Source: Actinoplanes couchii (GTDB lineage: Bacteria > Actinomycetota > Actinomycetes > Mycobacteriales > Micromonosporaceae). Taken from it: a stretch of 64,000 bases of DNA. The notes beneath the pieces were generated by a model. The model was given only the letters and a program-made list of their open reading frames with translations, did no database searches and was not told the origin of the DNA. The translations under genes were made by a program, and so were the position numbers. Position 1 is the first letter of the stretch; the number at the start of each line of letters is the position of its first letter. Location: assembly GCF_016862075.1 (NCBI RefSeq), contig NZ_BOMG01000080.1, forward strand, positions 61,958 through 125,957. Reading direction: 5' to 3'. Positions 24,390-34,208 of this stretch are shown here, in pieces.

Positions 24390-24966
24390 TAATCCGATGG
24401 GTGATCTGACGATCACCGACCCGCAGGCGATGCGGGCGCTGGCCCACCCCGTCCGCCTCGCCGCCCTGACCCACCTGCAGCGCCACGGCCCCGCCACCGC
24501 CACACAGCTGTCCCCCCACGTCGGGGCGACCCCCTCGGTGGTCAGCTGGCATCTCCGTCACCTCGCGACGTTCGGGCTGGTCATGGACGCGGGGCCGGAC
24601 GAGGCGCCGGCCGGCGGGCGACAGCGCTACTGGAAGGCCGCCTCCCGCGGATTCACCACCCGGCTCGCCGACGACGACGACTCACAGACCGCCCGGCGCC
24701 TGCTGTCCGGCCAGATGGAGGAGGCCGCCCGGCAGCAGGTCGAGAAGTGGTGGGCCGAGACCGAACCGGACCTCGATCACACCTGGCGTCGCCTGTCCGG
24801 GCTGTCCAACACCGGCGTCCGGCTCACCGCCGACGAGTTCGACGAACTCCAGAACGCCATCGACGAACTGATCGGTGCGTACGTGCGCCGGGCCGACGCC
24901 GACATCCCCGCGGACGCCCGCCGGGTCCGCATCCTGCGCCAGTACCTCCCGGAGGCGCAGTCATGA
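24379..24966 (+). CDS. ArsR-type HTH regulator
   Basis: The winged HTH sits in residues about 10-85 (TDPQAMRALAHPVRLAALTH, ATATQLSPHVGATPSVVSWH). An acidic/helical C-terminus of about 100 residues follows. No Cys pair is seen, so metal sensing is unlikely; this subgroup usually governs drug exporters. ATG 24379 lacks a ribosome site and lies inside the dyad, suggesting a leaderless message; GTG 24358 is the alternative start, with AGGA nearby. The stop overlaps the MFS start as ATGA. Confidence 0.87.
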   Translation: MSLTNPMGDLTITDPQAMRALAHPVRLAALTHLQRHGPATATQLSPHVGATPSVVSWHLRHLATFGLVMDAGPDEAPAGGRQRYWKAASRGFTTRLADDDDSQTARRLLSGQMEEAARQQVEKWWAETEPDLDHTWRRLSGLSNTGVRLTADEFDELQNAIDELIGAYVRRADADIPADARRVRILRQYLPEAQS

Positions 24967-26174
24967 CCGACCGCAGGTTCGCCTCGTTCTGGGCCGGCGA
25001 GACCGTCTCCCAGTTCGGCGACCGGATCAGTGAGCTGGCCATCCCGCTGATCGCGGTCACCCTGCTGGCCGCGACACCCGCCGAGGTCGGCCTGCTGACC
25101 GCCGCGATCTGGGCGCCCAACCTGCTGTCGATCGTCGTCGGCGCCTGGGTCGACAGGCAGGCCCACCGCAAGCGCCTGCTCGTCCTCGCCGACCTGCTGC
25201 GCGCCGCGGCCCTGCTCAGCCTGCCGATCGCGTGCTGGACGGGTGCTCTCGCCCTGCCCCAGCTCTTCGCGGTGGCGCTGCTGACCGGCGTGGGCCAGGT
25301 GCTGTTCTCCTGCTCCTACCAGTCCTTCTTCGTGACCCTGGTCGACCGGGACCACTACGTCGAGGCCAACAGCAAGCTCAGCACCAGCCGGTCGGCGTCG
25401 TTCGTGGCCGGCCCGGCCGCCGGTGGGTTCCTCATCCAGGCGCTGTCCGCACCGGTCGCGATTCTCATCGACGCCGTCTCGTTCCTGCTCTCGGCAGTGC
25501 TGATCGGCCGGATCCCCGCCGAGCCGACGCCGGTGGGCGAGCGGAAGTCCCTCGTGGCGGGCATCGGCGCCGGGCTGCGGTACGTGCTCGGCCATTCGTA
25601 TCTGCGGGCGTCCCTGGCCTGCGTCACCACCGTCAACTTCTTCGGATTTGTCGCCCAGGCGCTGGTGATCCTCTACATCAGCCGGGAACTGGGCCTGCCG
25701 GCCGGACTGATCGGCCTCGCCTTCGGCCTCGGCGCGACCGGGGCCCTGCTCGGCGCGGTGATCACACCGAAACTGTCCGCCCGCTACGGCGTGGGCCGGA
25801 CGGCGGTGGCCGGCGCGATCCTCTTCCCGGCGCCGACCGCGGCGATCGCCCTCGCCGACGGCCCGCAGTGGCTGATCGTGACGATCATCGTCCTGGCCGA
25901 GGCGGTCGCCGGCGCCGGAGTGATGCTGATGGACATCAACCTCAACTCGGTGCAGACGTCGGTCATCAGCGACGACATGCGCAGCCGGGTCTCTGGTGTC
26001 TTCGGCACCATCAATTACGGCGCCCGGCCGCTCGGCGCAATGATCGGCGGCCTGCTCGGCGAGTCGCTGGGCCTGCGCCCGACCCTGCTGATCGCCGCCG
26101 CCGGGGGAGTGCTGTCCTGCCTGTGGCTGCTCGGGTCGCCGATCCCGAAGCTGCGTTCGCTGACGCCAGCCTAA
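24963..26174 (+). CDS. MFS efflux transporter (MFS_3/MefA-like)
   Basis: A 403-residue protein with 12 predicted spans. Its N-terminus FASFWAGETVSQFGDRISEL, the motif GAWVDRQAHRKRLLVLADLL and the mid-protein QSFFVTLVDRDHYVEANSKL place it with macrolide/tetracycline-type proton antiporters. It is translationally coupled to the ArsR-type regulator, which presumably represses it until an inhibitory compound appears. The substrate is unknown. Confidence 0.9.
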   Translation: MTDRRFASFWAGETVSQFGDRISELAIPLIAVTLLAATPAEVGLLTAAIWAPNLLSIVVGAWVDRQAHRKRLLVLADLLRAAALLSLPIACWTGALALPQLFAVALLTGVGQVLFSCSYQSFFVTLVDRDHYVEANSKLSTSRSASFVAGPAAGGFLIQALSAPVAILIDAVSFLLSAVLIGRIPAEPTPVGERKSLVAGIGAGLRYVLGHSYLRASLACVTTVNFFGFVAQALVILYISRELGLPAGLIGLAFGLGATGALLGAVITPKLSARYGVGRTAVAGAILFPAPTAAIALADGPQWLIVTIIVLAEAVAGAGVMLMDINLNSVQTSVISDDMRSRVSGVFGTINYGARPLGAMIGGLLGESLGLRPTLLIAAAGGVLSCLWLLGSPIPKLRSLTPA

Positions 26175-26237
26175 CGCGGCCCGCTGCCCCGGGTCACTCG
26201 GGCGAACGACCGTTTCACCACTGTGGAACCGTCCGTA

Positions 26238-27581
26238 ATGTCGGAGCCCGTCACCACTGCGACCTTGGAGGACGCTCTGACGGCCTGGAATTCCGAGACG
26301 ACACCCGCCCGCGTGCACGGCCTGTCCCGCAACCCCGCTCTGCCGGATCCACTGGTGCTCCGGATCCTGGACCATCCGGCCGCCGCCATGTCCGACATCC
26401 TGTACGGGCGTGAGCTCTCCGACGAACTCTTCGGCATCCTCGCCGCCCACCCGGACGTACGTCTCCGGGAAGTGCTCGCCCGGTCCGGCGGGGTCACCCC
26501 GGACCAGCGGGCCCGACTGATCGACGACCCGAGTTCCTCGGTGGTGTTCACTCTTCTCGAATGGCCGGGCGTCCTGCCCGCATGGGGTTACCGGAAGCTG
26601 GCCGCTCACCCCAAGGTGAAGCGGAGGCTGCCGCTCTACCTGCCGATCGAGTTGCCGCGCGCGGTGGTGGCGGCCTTCGCCGAGGTCGACGACGAGGAGA
26701 TCGCCGCCTGGGCACGGCCGAAACCGGATCCTGAGCCGCAAGCGGAGCCGGAGCCGAAGACCGCCGACCAGTACCGGACGATCGCCACCGGCGAATCGGC
26801 CTGGGAACGGGCGAGGATCGCGATGGACCCGGCCCTGCCCGCCGACCTGATCACCACCCTCGCCGCCGACCCCGAACCGCATGTCCGCCAGTACCTCTCG
26901 ATGCGCCCCGGACTCAGCGAGGAGCAGCGCGCCGCGATCGACTACGAGGTGTCCACCGACGACCGTCTACCGGTGCTCGGCTGGGTCCTCGAAGCCCGCG
27001 GTGACCAGCTGCAACGCTGCGTCTCCTCGGCACATCCGGGGATCCGCCGCAGCGCCGCCTGCCACCCGGAGCTGACCGCGGACCAGATCGCGGCGCTCGC
27101 CGCCGACGACGACTTCCCGGTCCGGTTGCTGCTCTGCGAGAACCACGACGCGGTACCGGCCGACCTGGTCGTACGAACCTTCCTGGAGGCCCGTGTCATC
27201 ACCCGCGGCAACCTGCTGTCGCATCCGGCGATGGCCGGCGCCGACCTGACCCGGTACGCGGACTCACCGTACTGGGGCGCCCGGGCCCTGGTCGTCCGTG
27301 ACCCGCACGCACCGCCCGAGCTGATCGACCGCCTCAGCCGGGACGAGCACCCCGGCGTCCGGTACTGGATGGCCAGCGACCCGCGCCTGTCCCAGCAGCG
27401 GGTGCTGGAACTGTTCGACGACCCGGAGGTCACCGGATCGGCCGCCGCCAACCCGAAGCTGCCCGTCGAGCTGATGGTGGCGATCCTCGACGCACCGCTC
27501 GACACCGAGGACCCACCACAGGACCAGATCCTGGTGATGGGCCACACCATGCCGACCCACGAGCCGGTGGGCGAGGTCTGA
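26238..27581 (+). CDS. LRV/HEAT-like repeat protein, function unknown
   Basis: The 447 residues are built of short helical repeats, each with a pattern like HPDVRLREVLARSG, DPEPHVRQYLSMRP, HPGIRRSAACHPELTADQIA and HPGVRYWMASDPRL. This resembles the leucine-rich-repeat-variant or HEAT solenoids used for protein binding. A Pro/Glu linker (KPDPEPQAEPEPK, residues about 160-172) splits it into two solenoid halves. There is no enzyme motif, signal peptide or membrane span. ATG 26238 is chosen; GTG 26223 is possible. It may be a scaffold; its link to the nar operon downstream is unclear. Confidence 0.75.
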   Translation: MSEPVTTATLEDALTAWNSETTPARVHGLSRNPALPDPLVLRILDHPAAAMSDILYGRELSDELFGILAAHPDVRLREVLARSGGVTPDQRARLIDDPSSSVVFTLLEWPGVLPAWGYRKLAAHPKVKRRLPLYLPIELPRAVVAAFAEVDDEEIAAWARPKPDPEPQAEPEPKTADQYRTIATGESAWERARIAMDPALPADLITTLAADPEPHVRQYLSMRPGLSEEQRAAIDYEVSTDDRLPVLGWVLEARGDQLQRCVSSAHPGIRRSAACHPELTADQIAALAADDDFPVRLLLCENHDAVPADLVVRTFLEARVITRGNLLSHPAMAGADLTRYADSPYWGARALVVRDPHAPPELIDRLSRDEHPGVRYWMASDPRLSQQRVLELFDDPEVTGSAAANPKLPVELMVAILDAPLDTEDPPQDQILVMGHTMPTHEPVGEV

Positions 27582-27605
27582 CCCCTACCTGAGTCACCTT
27601 CCATC

Positions 27606-27619
27606 AGGACTTTGGTCCC
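27606..27619. promoter_or_regulatory. DosR/DevR-like box upstream of narGHJI
   Basis: AGGACTTTGGTCCC matches the core of the mycobacterial DosR box (GGGACT-WW-AGTCCC) at 12 of 14 positions. It lies 107 bases upstream of narG. A similar site precedes narK. It implies induction by a hypoxia-type response regulator. Confidence 0.6.
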
Positions 27620-27678
27620 GTTCGGAAACCGACTGAAGGCTCGTGCGGGAGGGGATGGCGATCGGCAACTCTGGGGGA

Positions 27679-27700
27679 GCACCGGGTGACCGCCCGGTGC
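27679..27700 (+). other. stem-loop in the nar leader
   Basis: GCACCGGG and CCCGGTGC flank 6 nt, ending 25 bases before the narG start and just ahead of its ribosome site (GGAGACGAGGACGAG). It may affect translation; I cannot match it to a known riboswitch. Confidence 0.4.
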
Positions 27701-27725
27701 GCCCCTGGAGACGAGGACGAGAACC

Positions 27726-30700
27726 GTGGCACAGGACCTGTTGGGCGCCCGGCGCTTCCTCACCCGTGCGACAGTCGGCGACCACGGCCGCACCCTGCAC
27801 CGCCTCGACGACAGCGAGTGGGATGCGTTCTATCGCGACCGCTGGCGCTTCGACAAGGTGGTCCGGTCCACCCACGGGGTCAACTGCACCGGCTCCTGCT
27901 CGTGGAACGTGTTCGTCAAGGACGGGCTGATCACCTGGGAGCACCAGGCCACCGACTATCCGACGACCGGCCCCGACTCGCCCGACTACGAGCCCCGCGG
28001 TTGCCCGCGAGGGGCGAGTTTCTCCTGGTACGAGTATTCGCCGTCGCGTGTCCGGCACCCGTACCTGCGCGGGGTGCTGGCCGAGATGTACCGGGAGGCG
28101 CGTCTGCGCCTCGGGGATGCCGTCGCCGCGTGGGCCGAGATCGTCGAGACCCCGCTGAAGGCGCTGGCCTACAAGTCGCAGCGCGGCCGCGGCGGATTCG
28201 TGCGCGCCTCCTGGGACGAGGCGATCGAGATGATGGCCGCCGCGCACGTCTACACCGTGAAGACGTACGGGCCGGACCGCGTGGTCGGGTTCTCGCCGAT
28301 CCCGGCCATGTCGATGGCGTCGTTCGCGGCCGGCACCCGCTACCACGCGCTGCTCGGCGGCACCCTGCTCAGCTTCTACGACTGGTACGCGGATCTCCCG
28401 ATCGCCTCCCCGCAGATCTGGGGTGACCAGACCGACGTGCCCGAGGCCGGTGACTGGTGGAACGCGACCTACCTGATGATGTGGGGGTCGAACATCCCGG
28501 TCACCCGCACGCCGGACGCGCACTTCCTGGCCGAGGCCCGCTACCGGGGGACCAAGGTCGTCGCGGTGAGCCCGGATTACGCCGACAACGTGAAGTTCGC
28601 CGACGACTGGATGGCCCCGCACCCCGGGACCGACGGCGCGCTGGCGATGGCGATGGGGCACGTGGTGCTGGCCGAGTTCTTCCGCGACCGCGAGGTGCCC
28701 TACTTCCTGGACTACATCCGGAAATTCACCGACATGCCGTTCCTGGTCACCGTCGTCGACGGCAAGGCTGATCGTTTCCTGACCGCCACCGACCTGGGCC
28801 ACGACGACGGCGACCACAAGACCGTGCTGATCGACTCCGCCACCGGCGAGTTGACGGTACCGAACGGCTCGCTGGGCCACCGCTACGGCGAGCCCGGAAA
28901 GTGGAACCTCGACCTCGGCGACATCGTCCCGGCCCTGGGCATCGACACCGACGAAGCGATCGAGATCGACCTGGCCCGCTTCGACGTCGGCGCCACCGAG
29001 GGCGGCTCCACCATCCGGCGCGGCGTCCCGGTCCGGCGGGTCGGCGAGCACCTGGTCACCACCGTGTTCGACCTGGTCATGGCCACTTACGGGGTCAAGC
29101 GCGGCGACCTTCCCGGCGAGTGGCCCACCGGCTACGACGACGCCGACTCGCCGAACACCCCGGCCTGGCAGGAGAGGATCACCGGAGTGCCGGCAGCGCT
29201 GGCCGCCCGGATCGGCCGGGAGTTCGCCCGCAACGCCGAGCGCAGCCGGGGCCGGTCGATGATCGTCCTCGGCGCCGGCGCCAACCAGTGGTTCCACTCC
29301 GACATGACCTACCGGGCGTTCATCTCCCTGGTCACGCTCACCGGCTGCCAGGGTGTCAACGGCGGCGGCTGGGCACACTACGTCGGGCAGGAGAAGGCCC
29401 GGCCGGTCACCGGCCAGCAGCACATGAGCTTCGCCTTCGACTGGCAGCGGCCGATGCGGCACCAGGCGTCCACCCCGTTCTGGTACCTGCACACCGACCA
29501 GTGGCGTTACGAGCGGGTGCCCGCCGACGAGCTGGCGTCGCCGCTGGGCACCGGCCGGTTCGCCGGGATGGCGTTCGCCGACACGGTCGCCGCCGCGCAG
29601 CGGATGGGCTGGAGCCCGGGACACCCGTTCTTCGACCGCAACCCCCTGGATATCGCTCCCGCCGCGGCCGCCGCCGGGATGCCGGTGCCGGACTACGTCG
29701 TCGCCGCCCTGGCCGACGGCTCGCTGAAGACGACCGCCGAGGACCCGGACGACCCGGCGAACTTCCCGCGCTGCCTCACCCTGTGGCGGGCCAACCTGCT
29801 CGGCTCCTCCGGCAAGGGCAACGAGTACTTCATGCGCCACCTGCTCGGCGTCGAGGGCTCGGCCACCGCCACCGAGTGCGGCCCCGGCGAACGCCCCCGC
29901 GACGTGACCTGGCGTGCCGACGCCCCGACCGGCAAGCTCGACCTGCTGACCACCATGGACTTCCGGATGACCAATACCGGGCTGCACTCCGACCTGGTCC
30001 TGCCGGCCGCCACCTGGTACGAGAAGCACGACATCTCCACCACCGACATGCACCCGTTCGTGCACGCGTTCAGCCCGGCGGTCCCGCCGCCCGGCGACGC
30101 GCACACCGACTACGACACGTTCCTGGCCCTGGCCGACAAGGTCAGCGAGCTTTCCGAAACCCATTTGGGCGTACGTACGGACGTGCTGGCCGTCCCGTTG
30201 CAGCACGACACCCCGGACGAGCTGGCCATGCCCAGTGGCCGGGTGCGGGACTGGAAATTCGGCGAGTGCGAGCCGGTGCCCGGCAGGACGATGCCGAAGC
30301 TGGTCACGATCGAGCGCGACTACACGCTGATCGGGAAGAAGATGCGCACCGTCGGGCCGCTGATGGACACGCTCGGCACCACCGCCAAGGCCATCACGGT
30401 CGACGTGCGGCCCGAGGTCGACTACCTCAAGCACCAGAACGGGGTGATCGACGGCCGCCCCTCGCTGGCGACCGCCGACCGGATGTGCGAGGCGATCCTG
30501 GCCTTCTCCGGCACCACCAACGGCCGGGTCGCCCGGGCCGGGTTCGAGCAGCTGCAGGAGCGTACCGGCCAGAGGTTCGTGGATCTGATCGAAGGCCACG
30601 AACAGGACCGGATCACCTATCCGGAGACCCAGGAAGCGCCGCAACCGGTCTTCACCAGCCCGGAGTGGTCCGGCTCGGAGAAGGGCGGCCGCCGCTACTC

Positions 30701-31328
30701 GCCGTTCACCATCAACGTCGAGCGACTCAAGCCGTGGCACACGATCACCGGGCGCCAGCACTTCTTCGTCGAGCACGACTGGGTCGCCGAGCTGGGCGAG
30801 CAGCTGCCCGGCTTCCGGCCGCCGCTGAACATGGCCCGCCACTTCGGCAAGCCCGGCGACGCCGTGGACGGGGGCGTGACCGTGCGGTTCCTGACCCCGC
30901 ACGCCAAGTGGTCGATCCACTCGATGTACCACGACAACGAGCTGATGCTGGCCCTGTCGAGGGGTGGGCCGGTGATCTGGATGAGCGTCCAGGACGCCGC
31001 CAAGATCGGGATCCGGGACAACGACTGGATCGAGGCCCACAACCGCAACGGCGTCGTGGTGGCCCGCGCGGTGGTCAGCCACCGGATGCCCGAGGGCACC
31101 GTCTTCCAGTACCACTCGCCGGAACGCACCGTGAACGTGCCGAAGGCCGAGAAGTCGAAGAAGCGCGGCGGCTACCACAACTCGATGACCCGGCTGCTGA
31201 TCAAACCGACCCACCTGGCCGGCGGGCACGCCCAGCTCACCTACGCCTTCAACTACTACGGCCCGATCGGCAGCCAGCGCGACGAGATCACCGTGATCCG
31301 CCGCCGTACCCAGGAGGTGGAGTACTGA
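27726..31328 (+). CDS. narG: respiratory nitrate reductase alpha subunit
   Basis: Catalytic molybdenum subunit that reduces nitrate to nitrite on the cytoplasmic face. GTG 27726 follows a GAGGACGAG site. The 1200 residues match the family. The FS0 cluster ligands are His50, Cys54, Cys58 and Cys93 (HGVNCTGSC, RGCPRG). Asp223 in YADLPIASPQ aligns by offset with the Mo-ligating Asp222 of E. coli NarG. Cofactor-binding segments include GDQTDVPEAGDWW, GAGANQWFHSDMTYRAFI and DFRMTNTGLHSDLVLPAATW. No Tat signal is seen, as expected. First gene of narGHJI; its stop overlaps narH by one base. Confidence 0.97.
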   Translation: MAQDLLGARRFLTRATVGDHGRTLHRLDDSEWDAFYRDRWRFDKVVRSTHGVNCTGSCSWNVFVKDGLITWEHQATDYPTTGPDSPDYEPRGCPRGASFSWYEYSPSRVRHPYLRGVLAEMYREARLRLGDAVAAWAEIVETPLKALAYKSQRGRGGFVRASWDEAIEMMAAAHVYTVKTYGPDRVVGFSPIPAMSMASFAAGTRYHALLGGTLLSFYDWYADLPIASPQIWGDQTDVPEAGDWWNATYLMMWGSNIPVTRTPDAHFLAEARYRGTKVVAVSPDYADNVKFADDWMAPHPGTDGALAMAMGHVVLAEFFRDREVPYFLDYIRKFTDMPFLVTVVDGKADRFLTATDLGHDDGDHKTVLIDSATGELTVPNGSLGHRYGEPGKWNLDLGDIVPALGIDTDEAIEIDLARFDVGATEGGSTIRRGVPVRRVGEHLVTTVFDLVMATYGVKRGDLPGEWPTGYDDADSPNTPAWQERITGVPAALAARIGREFARNAERSRGRSMIVLGAGANQWFHSDMTYRAFISLVTLTGCQGVNGGGWAHYVGQEKARPVTGQQHMSFAFDWQRPMRHQASTPFWYLHTDQWRYERVPADELASPLGTGRFAGMAFADTVAAAQRMGWSPGHPFFDRNPLDIAPAAAAAGMPVPDYVVAALADGSLKTTAEDPDDPANFPRCLTLWRANLLGSSGKGNEYFMRHLLGVEGSATATECGPGERPRDVTWRADAPTGKLDLLTTMDFRMTNTGLHSDLVLPAATWYEKHDISTTDMHPFVHAFSPAVPPPGDAHTDYDTFLALADKVSELSETHLGVRTDVLAVPLQHDTPDELAMPSGRVRDWKFGECEPVPGRTMPKLVTIERDYTLIGKKMRTVGPLMDTLGTTAKAITVDVRPEVDYLKHQNGVIDGRPSLATADRMCEAILAFSGTTNGRVARAGFEQLQERTGQRFVDLIEGHEQDRITYPETQEAPQPVFTSPEWSGSEKGGRRYSPFTINVERLKPWHTITGRQHFFVEHDWVAELGEQLPGFRPPLNMARHFGKPGDAVDGGVTVRFLTPHAKWSIHSMYHDNELMLALSRGGPVIWMSVQDAAKIGIRDNDWIEAHNRNGVVVARAVVSHRMPEGTVFQYHSPERTVNVPKAEKSKKRGGYHNSMTRLLIKPTHLAGGHAQLTYAFNYYGPIGSQRDEITVIRRRTQEVEY

Positions 31329-32833
31329 TGCGGATCCGCGCACAGGTCGCCATGGTGATGAACCTGGACAAGTGCATCGGCTGCCACACCTGCTCGGTCA
31401 CCTGCAAACAGACGTGGACCAACCGCGAGGGCACCGAGTACGTCTGGTTCAACAACGTCGAGACCAAACCCGGCATCGGCTACCCGAAGTTCTACGAGGA
31501 CCAGGACCGCTGGAAGGGCGGCTGGAAACTCGACGGCAAGGGCCGCCTGACGTTGCGGTCCGGGGGACGGCTCGCCCGCCTCGGCAAGATCTTCGCCAAC
31601 CCGGACCTGCCGAGCATCGACGACTACTACGAGCCGGCCACCTTCGACAAGGACATCCTGGTCAACGCCCCGGCGGGACTGGCGGACACCCCGGTCAAGC
31701 AGCCGTACTCGACGCTGACCGGCGAACCCATGAAGATCGAATGGGGTGCCAACTGGGAGGACTCGCTCGGCGGCGACACCTTCGAGCAGGACCCGAACAT
31801 GAGGAACATGACCGAGAAGGTCAAGTTCGAGTTCGAGACGACCTTCATGTTCCACCTGCCGCGGATCTGCGAGCACTGCCTCAACCCGGCCTGCGTGTCG
31901 GCCTGCCCGTCCGGGGCGATGTACAAGCGCGAGGAGGACGGCATCGTCCTGGTCGACCAGGACCGCTGCCGCGGCTGGCGGATGTGCGTGTCGGCCTGCC
32001 CGTACAAGAAGGTCTACGTCAACCACGCCACCGGCAAGGCCGAGAAGTGCACCTTCTGCTTCCCGCGCCTGGAAGCCGGGCAGCCGACCATCTGCTCCGA
32101 GACGTGTGTCGGCCGGCTGCGCTACCTGGGCATCCTCTGGTACGACGAGGACGCGGTGCTCGCCGCTGCCTCGGTGCCCACACCGGAGCTGCTGGACGCG
32201 CAGCGGGGTGTCTTCCTCGACCCGCGCGACCCGGCGGTGCAGCGGGCCGCCCGCGACGCCGGCCACCCCGAGGAGTGGATCGAGGCGGCGCAGGCCTCGC
32301 CGGTGTGGAAACTGATCAGTGAGTACCGGATCGCGCTGCCGCTGCACCCGGAGTACCGGACCCTGCCGATGGTCTGGTACGTGCCGCCGCTGTCCCCGGT
32401 CCTGGACGCCGTCGGCGCGGCCGGGCGGGACGACACCGACGCCGACGACGTCTTCCACACCATCCAGGACCTGCGGATCCCGGTCGAATACCTGGCGTCG
32501 CTGTTCACCGCCGGGGACACCGAGGCCGCCGGGGGAGTGCTGATGAAACTGGCGGCCATGCGCTCCTACATGCGGGCCCGCACCCTGGACGGCACCGTGG
32601 CCCGGGACCTCCTCGACGGCATCGGCATGACCGGCGACCAGGTCGAGGCCATGTACCGGCTGCTGGCCATCGCCAAGTACGACGAGCGCTACGTCATACC
32701 GGCCGCGCACACCGGGCAGGCCGCCGCACTCGAAGCGTCGATGGACTCGTGCTCGCTGGACTGCGAGGGCGGTCCCGGCATGGGCGGCGCCACCCGGGTG
32801 CCGGTCACCATCAGCCGGAGGCCGCCGTCATGA
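31328..32833 (+). CDS. narH: respiratory nitrate reductase beta subunit
   Basis: Electron-transfer subunit carrying three [4Fe-4S] and one [3Fe-4S] cluster. Ligand groups are CIGCHTCSVTCKQ (residues 17-29), CEHCLNPACVSACP and CRGWRMCVSACP, where Trp replaces a Cys as expected for the [3Fe-4S] site, and CTFCFPRLEAGQPTICSETC. The 501 residues are normal. It is coupled to narG (TGATG) and to narJ (ATGA). Confidence 0.97.
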   Translation: MRIRAQVAMVMNLDKCIGCHTCSVTCKQTWTNREGTEYVWFNNVETKPGIGYPKFYEDQDRWKGGWKLDGKGRLTLRSGGRLARLGKIFANPDLPSIDDYYEPATFDKDILVNAPAGLADTPVKQPYSTLTGEPMKIEWGANWEDSLGGDTFEQDPNMRNMTEKVKFEFETTFMFHLPRICEHCLNPACVSACPSGAMYKREEDGIVLVDQDRCRGWRMCVSACPYKKVYVNHATGKAEKCTFCFPRLEAGQPTICSETCVGRLRYLGILWYDEDAVLAAASVPTPELLDAQRGVFLDPRDPAVQRAARDAGHPEEWIEAAQASPVWKLISEYRIALPLHPEYRTLPMVWYVPPLSPVLDAVGAAGRDDTDADDVFHTIQDLRIPVEYLASLFTAGDTEAAGGVLMKLAAMRSYMRARTLDGTVARDLLDGIGMTGDQVEAMYRLLAIAKYDERYVIPAAHTGQAAALEASMDSCSLDCEGGPGMGGATRVPVTISRRPPS

Positions 32834-33438
32834 TCACCCGCTCCGAGCTGTTCCAGCTCGCCTCGCTGCTGCTCACCTACCCCGACCGGGAACTGCTCGA
32901 CGCCGGCGACGAACTGCGCGCGGCGGCCGCCGGGGTCGAGGAGTACGAACGGTTCCTCGACTGGCTGCTCACCGGCACCGCCGTGGAAGCGCAACGGCAC
33001 TACGTCGAGACGTTCGACCTGCGGCGGCGCTCCGGGCTGTACCTCACCTACTACCTGCACGGCGACACCCGCAAGCGCGGGATGGCGCTGCTCATGCTCA
33101 AACAGCGCTACCGGGCACACGGGCTCCAGCTCACCGGCGGGGAACTGCCCGATCTGCTGCCGATCGTGCTCGAGTTCGCGGCCGTCGCCGGGCCCGGCGA
33201 CGGCGAGGCGCCACTGCGCCAGCACCGGCAGGGCATCGAACTGCTGCGGGCGGCCCTGCACGAGGTTCGTACGCCGTACGCGCTGATCCTCGACGTCGTC
33301 TGCGCCGCCCTGCCGCAACTGACCGACGACGATCTCACCGCGCTGACCGCCCTGGCCGTCGACGGTCCTCCGGAGGAGACCGTCGGTCTCGGCCCCGACA
33401 TGTCACTCGTCGAAGAGGTGTCCCGATGCACACCCTGA
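32830..33438 (+). CDS. narJ: nitrate reductase molybdenum-cofactor assembly chaperone
   Basis: Cytoplasmic chaperone that holds apo-NarGH during cofactor insertion. ATG 32830 overlaps the narH stop. Typical segments are LASLLLTYPDRELLDAGDEL, HYVETFDLRRRSGLYLTYYL and YRAHGLQLTGGELPDLLPIV. The 202 residues fit the NarJ/TorD family. Its end overlaps narI by 13 bases. Confidence 0.94.
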   Translation: MITRSELFQLASLLLTYPDRELLDAGDELRAAAAGVEEYERFLDWLLTGTAVEAQRHYVETFDLRRRSGLYLTYYLHGDTRKRGMALLMLKQRYRAHGLQLTGGELPDLLPIVLEFAAVAGPGDGEAPLRQHRQGIELLRAALHEVRTPYALILDVVCAALPQLTDDDLTALTALAVDGPPEETVGLGPDMSLVEEVSRCTP

Positions 33439-34208
33439 TCTGGGTCGTGGTCCCCTACGCCTGCCTGGCCGTCTTCGTCGCCGGCCACGTCTGGCGCTGG
33501 CGGCACGACCAGTTCGGCTGGACCACCCACACCAGCCAGATCCTGGAGAACCGGCTGCTCCGGCTCGGATCGCCGCTGTTCCACCTGGGCGCCTTCGGCG
33601 TGATCGCCGGGCACGCGATGGGCCTGCTCATCCCGGAGTCGCTGACCGCGGCGATCGGCGTCGACGAGCACACCTACCACCTGGTGTCGGTCTCCGGCGG
33701 CGTCGTCACCGGCGTGATGCTGGTGGCCGGGCTGGCCCTGCTGATCGCCCGCCGGTTCGTCAGCGGCCGGATCCGCCGGGTCACCACGACGATGGACAAG
33801 GTCCTGTACGTGGCGCTCACCGCGATGGTCGTCCTCGGGATGAGCGGCACCGTGGTGATCAACCTGTTCGGGGAGGGCTACAACTACCGGGAGACGATCT
33901 CGGTCTGGTTCCGGGGCGTCTTCTGGTTCCGGCCCGACCCGGCCCTGATGGCCGACGCGCCGCTCGTCTTCCAGCTGCACGCCATCGGCGGATTCCTGTT
34001 CCTCGCGCTCTGGCCGTTCACCCGGCTCGTGCACGTGTGGTCGGCGCCGCTCGCCTACCTGTGGCGGCCTTACGTCGTCTACCGCGGCCGCCGCACCCCG
34101 GCGCCCGCTCCCCAGCCGGCCCCGGCCGCACTCCGGGTCGTCGAACCTGCGACTCCGGACACCACCGCTCCTCGGAGCGCCGAACCCGCGACTACGGTGA
34201 AATCATGA
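33426..34208 (+). CDS. narI: respiratory nitrate reductase gamma subunit
   Basis: Membrane cytochrome b subunit that oxidises quinol and passes electrons to NarH. Five hydrophobic segments are visible. Candidate haem ligands are His in GHVWRWRHDQF, LGAFGVIAGHAMG and the C-terminal helices (FQLHAIGGFLF, FTRLVHVWSAPL). About 35 residues after the last core motif form a Pro/Ala tail (APAPQPAPAALRVVEPATPD), longer than usual. ATGA joins it to a methyltransferase gene. Confidence 0.95.
   Translation: MHTLIWVVVPYACLAVFVAGHVWRWRHDQFGWTTHTSQILENRLLRLGSPLFHLGAFGVIAGHAMGLLIPESLTAAIGVDEHTYHLVSVSGGVVTGVMLVAGLALLIARRFVSGRIRRVTTTMDKVLYVALTAMVVLGMSGTVVINLFGEGYNYRETISVWFRGVFWFRPDPALMADAPLVFQLHAIGGFLFLALWPFTRLVHVWSAPLAYLWRPYVVYRGRRTPAPAPQPAPAALRVVEPATPDTTAPRSAEPATTVKS

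Noticed and set aside
22948..24561. A 537-residue fusion of the VOC protein with an upstream extension
   Set aside because: The extension is antisense to the WYL regulator; the internal ATG at 23364 gives a complete VOC protein.
24777..26882. A 701-residue open frame antisense to the MFS and repeat-protein genes
   Set aside because: It covers two well-supported plus-strand genes, has low-complexity Gln/Asp/Arg/Gly composition and no family motif.
27582..27725. Molybdenum-cofactor riboswitch upstream of narG
   Set aside because: Only one simple stem-loop is visible; the multi-stem conserved core of that riboswitch is not.
27594..31343. A 1249-residue open frame antisense to narG
   Set aside because: It mirrors narG exactly and is a product of high GC with strong third-position bias. 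It shows no recognisable domain, whereas narG has all its cluster ligands.
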